DNA from: an uncultured Mycoplasma sp.
Lineage (GTDB): Bacteria > Bacillota_I > Bacilli_A > RF39 > UBA660
Assembly: GCA_905209745.1 (NCBI GenBank)
Contig: CAJLUG010000033.1
Coordinates: forward strand, 1 to 8,450
DNA: 8,450 bases
Direction of reading: 5' to 3'
The notes under the pieces are model-generated. The model was not told the origin of the DNA and did no database searches. It was given only the letters and a program-made list of their open reading frames with translations. This document shows, piece after piece, positions 1 through 5,195 of the stretch; position 1 is the first letter of the stretch; the number at the start of each line of letters is the position of its first letter. A program made the translations under genes and the position numbers.

Positions 1-2
1 AA

Positions 3-170
3 AATAGAAGGAAACTAGGTTGGACAATCACCTTCGTTACCCTTCTATGTATCTACATTACCGAATCAACGATAACAAGTCAAACGGAAAGAAGACTAAT
101 AAATAGTGTTATTATCTTCTCAAGCACCTTTTCCTATCTGTACTTTCTAGCAAGACTAGAAAAAAAATAG
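3..170 (+). CDS. C-terminal fragment of a membrane protein (5' end outside window)
   Basis: An open frame enters from the left edge and ends at a TAG at 168-170, giving 55 visible residues. Two hydrophobic stretches are visible, roughly residues 7-20 (beginning WTITFVTLLC) and 32-50 (beginning LINSVIIFSS), separated by a short polar loop rich in Thr, Ser and Arg. The chain ends in a basic tail, RLEKK. This is what the last two membrane helices of a multi-pass protein look like. The stop codon sits in the left arm of a hairpin terminator, which supports a real gene end here. The family cannot be named from this tail. The ITES segment after a helix faintly recalls the last helices of O-antigen ligase/polymerase-type proteins, but that is only a guess. 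The gene converges on rubrerythrin and shares its terminator. Confidence 0.6.
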   Translation, partial: NRRKLGWTITFVTLLCIYITESTITSQTERRLINSVIIFSSTFSYLYFLARLEKK

Positions 171-187
171 CAAACATTTGCTATTTT
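164..187. terminator. Bidirectional Rho-independent terminator between the membrane protein and rubrerythrin
   Basis: A perfect 10-bp stem (AAAATAGCAA at 164-173 with TTGCTATTTT at 178-187) encloses a 4-nt loop. On the minus strand it is followed by a run of seven T (161-167), so it should stop rubrerythrin transcripts well. On the plus strand the following T-rich run (TTTTATT) is weaker but usable. The TAG of the plus-strand gene lies in the left arm, and the TAA of rubrerythrin (186-188) overlaps the right arm, so both genes end inside one hairpin. Confidence 0.85.
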
Positions 188-728
188 ATTCATAGTTATC
201 TGCTTTAACTTCCATAAAGCTCTTTGGATGAGCACAAACTGGACATACTTCAAGTGCTTCTTTTCCTGTATAAACATATCCACAGTTACGGCATACCCAA
301 ATTTTATCTCCATCTTTTTTAAATACTCTATCATCACGAATATTATGAAGTAATGTTAAATATCTCTTTTCATGTTCTCTTTCAATCTCACCAACTTTTT
401 CAAAAAGCATAGCGATTCTTGTAAATCCTTCTTCTCTTGCTACTTCAGCGAAGTTTTTATACATATCTGTCCATTCATAATTTTCTCCAGCTGCTGCATC
501 TTCTAAGTTAGTAGCTGTATCAGGAATAGCTCCACCATGTAATTCTTTAAACCAAAGTTTAGCATGTTCCTTTTCATTATTTGCAGTTTCTTCAAAAATT
601 GCTGCTAATTGCTCATATCCATCTTTACGAGCTTTGCTAGCATAATATGTATATTTATTTCTAGCCTGACTTTCCCCTGCAAAAGCAGTCATTAAATTTT
701 GTTCTGTTTTACTTCCTTTTAATTCCAT
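186..728 (-). CDS. rbr: Rubrerythrin
   Basis: Rubrerythrin is a cytoplasmic non-heme diiron peroxidase that reduces hydrogen peroxide to water in anaerobes, taking electrons through its own rubredoxin domain. The 180 residues match the classic two-domain form. A ferritin-like four-helix domain (about 1-135) carries diiron ligand candidates E19 (in GESQAR), E52 and H55 (ExxH), E82 and E85 (ExxE) and E116 and H119 (ExxH). The C-terminal rubredoxin domain (about 141-176) has C146-x2-C149 and C162-x2-C165 separated by 12 residues, the short spacing usual for rubrerythrins. The start is fixed by AGAAGG at 735-740, 6 nt before the ATG. The gene is monocistronic: it has its own promoter (797-825) and a terminator overlapping its stop. 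No ligand appears to be missing. In clostridia such genes are often controlled by PerR, and a PerR-like palindrome overlaps the -10 here. Confidence 0.96.
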   Translation of the reverse strand: MELKGSKTEQNLMTAFAGESQARNKYTYYASKARKDGYEQLAAIFEETANNEKEHAKLWFKELHGGAIPDTATNLEDAAAGENYEWTDMYKNFAEVAREEGFTRIAMLFEKVGEIEREHEKRYLTLLHNIRDDRVFKKDGDKIWVCRNCGYVYTGKEALEVCPVCAHPKSFMEVKADNYE

Positions 729-752
729 AAAATACCTTCTTTCTTTTAAAAT

Positions 753-785
753 TTTAGGAAAATATACTGAAAATATACTCCTAAA
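753..785. repeat. Inverted repeat enclosing an 11-bp tandem repeat in the rubrerythrin leader
   Basis: The arms TTTAGGA (753-759) and TCCTAAA (779-785) are perfect reverse complements 19 nt apart. The DNA between and overlapping them is a perfect tandem duplication, GAAAATATACT at 758-768 and again at 769-779. The element falls between the predicted transcription start (about 790) and the ribosome-binding site (735-740) of rubrerythrin. It could therefore act as a DNA operator, with repeats spaced by about one helical turn, or as an RNA leader structure. Function is inferred from position only. Confidence 0.6.
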
Positions 786-796
786 CTTTCACTAAA

Positions 797-825
797 ATTA
801 TAATAAATTTATAAGAAAAAAGCAA
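797..825 (-). promoter_or_regulatory. Sigma-A-type promoter of rubrerythrin
   Basis: Read on the minus strand, there is a -35 TTGCTT (820-825), a 17-bp spacer and a perfect -10 TATAAT (797-802). Transcription would begin near 790, leaving a leader of about 60 nt that contains the 11-bp tandem repeat and the AGAAGG ribosome-binding site. Confidence 0.8.
798..814. promoter_or_regulatory. PerR-like AT palindrome overlapping the rubrerythrin -10
   Basis: The sequence TTATAATAAATTTATAA consists of two TTATAA half-sites 5 nt apart, overlapping the -10 and spacer of the rubrerythrin promoter. The Bacillus PerR box is TTATAAT-N-ATTATAA, where the TTATAA cores are 3 nt apart, so the half-sites match but the spacing is 2 nt longer. 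Rubrerythrin is a typical PerR target in anaerobic Firmicutes, and the position would block RNA polymerase. AT-rich DNA yields such palindromes by chance, so the call is tentative. Confidence 0.4.
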
Positions 826-867
826 GCTTTTCAAGAACAGATTAAAAAATAATTCATAAATTATAAT

Positions 868-873
868 AGGTGA
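868..873 (+). promoter_or_regulatory. Ribosome-binding site of the small membrane protein
   Basis: AGGTGA lies 4 nt before the ATG at 878 and is a good match to the anti-Shine-Dalgarno sequence. It is the main reason for treating the short frame downstream as a gene. TATAAT at 862-867 abuts it, but is too close to the start codon to be a convincing -10 for this gene. Confidence 0.6.
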
Positions 874-877
874 TTGT

Positions 878-1090
878 ATGAAAACAAAACATAACTTGTT
901 TTGCAGGTGTAATTACTGTAAACAAAAAAGAAGAAATAGTCTTCTATACCTATTAGGGATTATCACTGTTCTAATCATCATCTTTTACCAAATTATTCTA
1001 TTAATTTTTATCACGACTAGACTAAATGCCATTATTTTATTGATTGAATTCTTGATTATTTGTTTCTTGATTTTTATGATTTTGTTTTAA
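878..1090 (+). CDS. Small membrane protein with an N-terminal Cys cluster
   Basis: I do not recognise this 70-residue protein. Its N-terminus is short, basic and cysteine-containing (H5, then C9-x-C11-x2-C14, then KQKRR). Two very hydrophobic segments follow, about residues 22-47 and 50-70, and the last residues run straight to the stop. By the positive-inside rule the Cys cluster should face the cytoplasm, where His plus three Cys could bind a metal; this is inference. Support for a real gene is the AGGTGA ribosome-binding site, and the fact that most of the frame (878-1036) lies where no other gene exists. The last 54 bp overlap the 3' end of the convergent ysxE-like gene, and no terminator is visible between them. 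No clear promoter is seen; a plus-strand TATAAT at 799-804 lacks a good -35. It could be a chance frame in AT-rich DNA. Confidence 0.55.
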   Translation: MKTKHNLFCRCNYCKQKRRNSLLYLLGIITVLIIIFYQIILLIFITTRLNAIILLIEFLIICFLIFMILF

Positions 1091-1924
1091 TACAAAGTCT
1101 CTTGCTTTTAACTGATACAAAATAAGTTGTTGTAACAAAACTGTATTTTGATAAATATCAGAAGTAAAAGAAAACACATCACTAAGAAGTAACAGACTAA
1201 AAAACAAATACTCTTCATCTTTAGAAAATAAAAATCTACTCTGATAAATTTCATATAAAGAACTCATTTCCAACTCTTGAAAATGTTTTTGATAAAAATA
1301 TAAAAAATCATACACAGGATATCCTTTTTCAGATAAATCCCAATGTGTGAAATATGCAGGTTTCTTATCGACAAAATGTAGTAAACTTGGCATCTTATGT
1401 AAAAAGACAACTCTTTCTCGCTTCGAATCTTGCTTGATTTCATACCACTGTTCTAAAAACGAACGACTAAGTTCCAAATTATCATAAAATAAACTGATAT
1501 TTCGAATCAAAAAATAATGATCAGGAGACATATAGACATGAGACTCCATAGTATCTTGTAAATTGCGATAATAAGTAATCTCTTGTTCTATCCTACTAGA
1601 AAGATCTTCATATAACTCTTTAACAGCATCCATCGTAATATCCCGATAGGATGTTGTTTTTATATGGAGTAAACTTAATAAATGAACAAGATCAACTGCC
1701 TTATCTTCTAAATCAACATCATCAAAATCATAGCGATAAACCTCATCTTTATCATCAATCAAATCCTCCATAGGTAAGAAGAAAGGAAAATCTCTTTGCT
1801 CCAAATAACGAAAGATTTTATGCTTATCATTACATTTTGGAGTAATCATAAATTTTCCTTGATCTGTATCTATAATCTTTTCTCCATGAATATAAGAACA
1901 CTTCAAAATATTAGAATTAGTCAT
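1037..1924 (-). CDS. ysxE: YsxE/CotS-family spore-coat-associated protein (kinase-fold, probably inactive)
   Basis: This 295-residue protein resembles the YsxE/CotS family, whose members have an aminoglycoside-phosphotransferase-like fold and act in spore coat assembly in the mother cell. Supporting signs are the LLSLLHIKTTSYR segment (about 82-94), a central helical region with ITYYRNL, and the degenerate kinase catalytic segment HWDLS (194-198) followed by PVYDFLYFYQ (203-212). These correspond to HxD and the later Asp of active enzymes. The Asn expected five residues after the catalytic Asp is absent (G201), and no clear nucleotide-binding glycine loop is seen at the N-terminus, so it is probably a pseudokinase. 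The C-terminal 16 residues are Asn/Gln-rich. The ATG overlaps the end of the SpoVID-like gene by 8 bp and has no strong ribosome-binding site, which implies translational coupling. In Bacillus, ysxE also directly follows spoVID. Assignment rests on context as much as on sequence. Confidence 0.72.
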   Translation of the reverse strand: MTNSNILKCSYIHGEKIIDTDQGKFMITPKCNDKHKIFRYLEQRDFPFFLPMEDLIDDKDEVYRYDFDDVDLEDKAVDLVHLLSLLHIKTTSYRDITMDAVKELYEDLSSRIEQEITYYRNLQDTMESHVYMSPDHYFLIRNISLFYDNLELSRSFLEQWYEIKQDSKRERVVFLHKMPSLLHFVDKKPAYFTHWDLSEKGYPVYDFLYFYQKHFQELEMSSLYEIYQSRFLFSKDEEYLFFSLLLLSDVFSFTSDIYQNTVLLQQLILYQLKARDFVLKQNHKNQETNNQEFNQ

Positions 1925-2663
1925 GAAAATGAGTAGGAATAATAACTTTAGAACCTATCGTCAAACTAGATAAATCATTATACGCTTCTAATTCTTCTTT
2001 CGTTACCTGATACTTTTCCATAATAGAATCAACAGTATCATTACCACGACAGATATAGACAGAATAAGTAGCGAAAGTCTCGTCACTGTCTTTAAAAGAA
2101 GAAAACAAAGAACCAACACTATGTTCTGTCTGAGTAGTCACTTGTTCTTTTACTTCTTCTATTTCTACTGCCGGTATATCAGAGACAACTGGAATTACTT
2201 TTTCTTCCATAGAAATATCACTATCACATTCCCTTGCTACCTCTTTAGAACCATCATCATTTACAGAAGATTCTTCACTCGAAACACTTCCTCTTTCGCT
2301 TGGCGCAACTTCTTCTATCTCTTCTTCGGTATCGATAACTTCAACTCCTTCGATGAATAGTTTAATATGACAACAAAGAACATCAGAGTCTTGGTCTACA
2401 TCATAGCGAAAATCTTCAATAGTAACACTACTAGTATCTAGATCAAGTTTTTCAGTTAAGGCAATCTCTACAGGCAAATGAAAGGAAAACTCTTCTTCTA
2501 ACCTAGATGCAGGTGTCAACTTGTATTTACCAGAAACAATTAACTCTCCAGAAATATTACTAGTATCTACAAAAGACAAATCTTGGTCTAAAGAAATAGA
2601 TGTAATCTCTCCTATCATAGTCTTAAATTCTAAGTCTTTATCAAAAGAAATAACTTTTTGCAT
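1917..2663 (-). CDS. spoVID: SpoVID-like spore envelope protein with C-terminal LysM domain
   Basis: In Bacillus, SpoVID is the mother-cell protein that drives coat encasement of the forespore, working with SpoIVA; its LysM domain has been reported to bind the peptidoglycan precursor lipid II. Three parts are visible in these 248 residues. An N-terminal beta-rich domain (about 1-107) resembles the SpoVID N-terminus: it begins with ISFDKDLEF, has the SISLDQDLSFVD segment, and the ISGELIVSGKYKL strand pair matches the place where SpoVID has a GxxxLxGEY-like strand. An acidic, Ser/Glu-rich, low-complexity linker follows (about 108-195). A single LysM ends the protein (about 199-244), with GNDTVDSIMEKY, LEAYNDL and GSKVIIP. 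Bacillus subtilis SpoVID is more than twice as long, so the linker is greatly shortened. TAGGAGG ending 6 nt before the ATG fixes the start. The next gene is ysxE-like, as in Bacillus. A SafA-like or generic LysM protein is the main alternative. Confidence 0.78.
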   Translation of the reverse strand: MQKVISFDKDLEFKTMIGEITSISLDQDLSFVDTSNISGELIVSGKYKLTPASRLEEEFSFHLPVEIALTEKLDLDTSSVTIEDFRYDVDQDSDVLCCHIKLFIEGVEVIDTEEEIEEVAPSERGSVSSEESSVNDDGSKEVARECDSDISMEEKVIPVVSDIPAVEIEEVKEQVTTQTEHSVGSLFSSFKDSDETFATYSVYICRGNDTVDSIMEKYQVTKEELEAYNDLSSLTIGSKVIIPTHFHD

Positions 2664-2680
2664 TCTATACCTCCTACCAG

Positions 2681-2707
2681 ATTATATGAACACAAAAAAA
2701 ATATATG
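2681..2707 (-). promoter_or_regulatory. Possible sporulation (sigma-E-like) or sigma-A promoter for spoVID-ysxE
   Basis: On the minus strand, CATATAAT (2681-2688) matches the sigma-E -10 consensus CATACANT at seven of eight positions, and it also contains the sigma-A -10 TATAAT. Upstream lies CATATATT (2700-2707), which contains the ATATT core of a sigma-E -35. However, the 11-bp gap is shorter than the roughly 14 bp that is usual. For sigma-A, a 17-bp spacer gives only TTCATA as -35. Transcription would start almost at the ribosome-binding site. A promoter is expected here because the lon terminator lies just upstream. Confidence 0.35.
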
Positions 2708-2735
2708 AAAAAAAAGAACCAAAAACTAGTTCTTT
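2708..2735 (-). terminator. Rho-independent terminator of lon, with the lon stop codon in its loop
   Basis: On the minus strand a 7-bp stem AAAGAAC/GTTCTTT (2729-2735 with 2713-2719) encloses a 9-nt loop and runs into eight T (2708-2715). The lon TAG (2726-2728) lies inside the loop. The hairpin separates lon from the spoVID-like gene, so these are probably separate transcription units. Confidence 0.75.
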
Positions 2736-5035
2736 CTAAAAATACGACGATAAACATCCGAATAATTATTAACAAAAACAAATTGCATTTCCTTCTTAAT
2801 CTCTTCTGAAACAAGATCTAAGTCATTTTCATTTTCTTTAGGCAAGAAAACTTTTCGAATTCCTGCACGATGGGCACCAATGACTTTTTCACGTAATCCC
2901 CCAATCGGAAGTACTCTTCCTCGTAAAGTAATTTCACCAGTCATAGAAATGGTATTACTAACCGCTTGATTTTTAAATAGACTAATCAAAGCCGTAGTAA
3001 TCGCAATTCCAGCCGAAGGACCATCTTTGGTAACTGCTCCTTCTGGAACATGAATATGAATATCAGAAGAAGAAAGTTCTGTTAAATCTAGTAAAAACTC
3101 CGAAGCATTGGCCTTAATATAACTAAAAGCAATATGACAAGACTCTCTCATGACATCTCCTAAAGAACCAGTTAAGATAAGTTCTCCTTTGCCAGGAAAT
3201 TTCGTAACTTCAATTGGTAAGATATCTCCACCAAATAAGGTATAAGCCATACCATAGACAACGCCCACCTCTGCATGACTTCCCTTCTTTTCAAAAGCAT
3301 ACTTCTTCTTACCTAAAAACGTAGCCAAATCCTTCTCTTCAATATGGTAAAATACCTGCTTCTTTTCAAGTAAAATCCTTTTTACAATCTTTCGAAATAA
3401 AGAAGCTATGACCCTATCAAGTTCACGCACACCAGCTTCTTTCGTATAATAACGAATCATCGCTAAAATTGCCTCTTCATCAATTTGTACCTGTAAAGAA
3501 GTAAGTCCGTGCTCCTCTAAAGCTCTAGGAATCAAATGATCCTTCGCAATCTCTAATTTTTCATATTCCGTATAACTAGTAAGTTCAATAACCTCTAATC
3601 GGTCACGAAGTTCATAAGGAATTTGTTCTATATAATTTGCCGTAGCGATAAATAACACTTTCGATAAATCAAACTCTTCTTCAATATAATGATCAGAAAA
3701 TTTACTATTTTGTTCTGGATCCAACACTTCAAGTAAACTACTCGCAGGATCTCCCTTAATATCTTTCGTCATTTTATCGATTTCATCAATAATAAATACC
3801 GGATTCGCCGTACCCGCCTTACGAATTCCTTGAATAATTCTACCAGGATTTGCACCTACATAAGTACGACGATGACCTACGATTTCCGCCTCATCATTAA
3901 TTCCACCGACACTAATCTTGGCAACTTTTCTCCCTAAACTCTCTGCAATACTTAAGGCAAGAGACGTTTTACCAACACCCGGTGGACCTACCAAACATAA
4001 AATTGGACTACGTAAATTATTTGTATTTTGTTTTACTGCTAAATATTCTAAAATACGTTCTTTTACTTCTTCTAAAGCATAGTGTCTTGAATTTAACACC
4101 TGTGCCACTTTATTTAAATCTTTCGTATCTCTAGTATAAACATTCCAAGGTAAATGAAGCATCCAATCAAGGTAATCTCTTATCATACCCAGTTCTGGAG
4201 AATGACTACTAATAGCTTCATACCTAGAAATTTCACTTTTTATCTTTTCCCGAACTTTACTATTACACTTCAACTTAGAAAGTCTCTTCTTTAAAAGACT
4301 AACTTCATCTTCTTTACTATTAATATCCCCTAACTCTCTTTTAATGACTTTAATCTTTTCTCTTAAAAAGTACTCTTTTTGACTTTCTTCGATTTCTTTT
4401 TCTACTTCGTTTTCAATTTTTTGTTCCAACTCGATAAACTTGATATCTTCATTGATATCTTCAATCAATAACTGTGCTCTCTTTTTAGGAGAAATCTCAA
4501 GTACATATTTTTTCTTTTTCTGATACTCGACCGGCAAAAAAGATCCAATCAAATCACAAAGCTCATCTAAAGTATCTACAGAATCCAATTGACTGATAAT
4601 AGCGTTACTCATATAAGGAGCCTTCTCTATATATTTATCTAAAGACTTCATCAGTAACGTATAATAATTTTTATCATCACCCAAATCTTGAGTATAAGGA
4701 ACCTCATGAATCTCAGCTTGATAAAAATCGGAAGAAAAAGAATAATTAGTAACCTCTACTCTACGAATTCCTTCTATTACTACTCTCGTTTTTCCATTGG
4801 GTACATTTAGTTTTAATTTTAGTTGTCCTAAGACCCCATAATTAGGTAAAGAAGTAACCTCCTTTCCTAAACTAGAATCAATAGGATTCACAATAACTAA
4901 ATATTTACCTTCTGTACTATCTGCGTAATCAATACTAGCTTTTTCAAATAAATCATCATATTCAATACGAACTTCATTATTTGGAAAGACTACTACATCT
5001 CTTAAAACCAATACTGCTAGTTTTTGATTATCCAT
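2726..5035 (-). CDS. lon: ATP-dependent Lon protease (LonA type)
   Basis: Lon is a cytoplasmic hexameric AAA+ serine protease that degrades misfolded and regulatory proteins. The 769 residues are close to the usual LonA length. In order they show: the N-terminal substrate-binding domain (about 4-190, beginning LVLRDVVVFP); a charged helical/coiled region (about 195-275); the AAA+ module with Walker A GPPGVGKT (350-357), Walker B FIIDEID with D417 and E418, sensor-1 N467, candidate arginine fingers in LRDRLE (R477, R479) and sensor-2 R537 in GVREL; and the protease domain with catalytic S674 in DGPSAG and K717 in GGLREK. The 43-residue gap between Ser and Lys matches other LonA enzymes. GGAGGTG, 8 nt before the ATG, fixes the start. 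There is no membrane segment, so this is not LonB. It has its own promoter and terminator; no CIRCE or CtsR box was seen. It lies directly downstream of tig with no clpX between them. Confidence 0.98.
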   Translation of the reverse strand: MDNQKLAVLVLRDVVVFPNNEVRIEYDDLFEKASIDYADSTEGKYLVIVNPIDSSLGKEVTSLPNYGVLGQLKLKLNVPNGKTRVVIEGIRRVEVTNYSFSSDFYQAEIHEVPYTQDLGDDKNYYTLLMKSLDKYIEKAPYMSNAIISQLDSVDTLDELCDLIGSFLPVEYQKKKKYVLEISPKKRAQLLIEDINEDIKFIELEQKIENEVEKEIEESQKEYFLREKIKVIKRELGDINSKEDEVSLLKKRLSKLKCNSKVREKIKSEISRYEAISSHSPELGMIRDYLDWMLHLPWNVYTRDTKDLNKVAQVLNSRHYALEEVKERILEYLAVKQNTNNLRSPILCLVGPPGVGKTSLALSIAESLGRKVAKISVGGINDEAEIVGHRRTYVGANPGRIIQGIRKAGTANPVFIIDEIDKMTKDIKGDPASSLLEVLDPEQNSKFSDHYIEEEFDLSKVLFIATANYIEQIPYELRDRLEVIELTSYTEYEKLEIAKDHLIPRALEEHGLTSLQVQIDEEAILAMIRYYTKEAGVRELDRVIASLFRKIVKRILLEKKQVFYHIEEKDLATFLGKKKYAFEKKGSHAEVGVVYGMAYTLFGGDILPIEVTKFPGKGELILTGSLGDVMRESCHIAFSYIKANASEFLLDLTELSSSDIHIHVPEGAVTKDGPSAGIAITTALISLFKNQAVSNTISMTGEITLRGRVLPIGGLREKVIGAHRAGIRKVFLPKENENDLDLVSEEIKKEMQFVFVNNYSDVYRRIFRKN

Positions 5036-5071
5036 AGATAGTCCACCTCCAAATTTTAAATACTGCTTACT

Positions 5072-5100
5072 ATTATATATGAAAAAGTATTTCTCAGCAA
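5072..5100 (-). promoter_or_regulatory. Sigma-A-type promoter of lon
   Basis: On the minus strand, -35 TTGCTG (5095-5100), a 17-bp spacer and a perfect -10 TATAAT (5072-5077) lie about 37 nt before the lon start codon. The predicted leader is about 30 nt and carries GGAGGTG (5044-5050). Confidence 0.82.
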
Positions 5101-5129
5101 GAAATTAACTCAAATTTTCATAATTTTCC

Positions 5130-5155
5130 AAAAAAAAGATATCCCTTCGGATATC
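5130..5155 (-). terminator. Rho-independent terminator of tig
   Basis: On the minus strand a 7-bp stem GATATCC (5149-5155) pairs with GGATATC (5138-5144) around a GAAG loop, followed by eight T (5130-5137). It lies about 22 nt after the tig stop and 30 nt upstream of the lon -35, so tig and lon are likely separate transcripts. Confidence 0.88.
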
Positions 5156-5165
5156 CCTATTATTT

Positions 5166-5195
5166 ATTAGCTTCTATTAGCTTCTATTAGCTTCT
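5166..5195. repeat. Three tandem copies of a 10-bp unit across the tig stop codon
   Basis: ATTAGCTTCT occurs three times in a row without mismatch (5166-5175, 5176-5185, 5186-5195). The tig coding sequence ends inside the array: its TAA is at 5177-5179, so the last codons of trigger factor (EANRS) are repeat-encoded. Because the unit is not a multiple of three, each copy is read in a different frame. Any array with at least two copies still gives the same C-terminus. Confidence 0.9.

Noticed and set aside
134..337. Minus-strand open frame of 67 codons at the rubrerythrin 3' end
   Set aside because: It lies in another frame inside the well-supported rubrerythrin gene and its product resembles no ordered protein; it is a shadow.
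849..864. ATAATT-N4-AATTAT inverted repeat before the small membrane protein
   Set aside because: Six-base all-AT arms in very AT-rich DNA are likely by chance, and there is no T-tract or known operator match.
2121..2739. Two plus-strand open frames opposite the SpoVID-like gene
   Set aside because: They are antisense shadows of the acidic linker and N-terminal domain, with Phe/Tyr-rich products expected from reading Glu/Asp-rich codons backwards and no ribosome-binding sites.
5036..5176. CIRCE or CtsR heat-shock operator upstream of lon
   Set aside because: Neither the CIRCE inverted repeat nor the GGTCAAA direct repeat of CtsR is present; only a plain sigma-A promoter and the tig terminator are seen.
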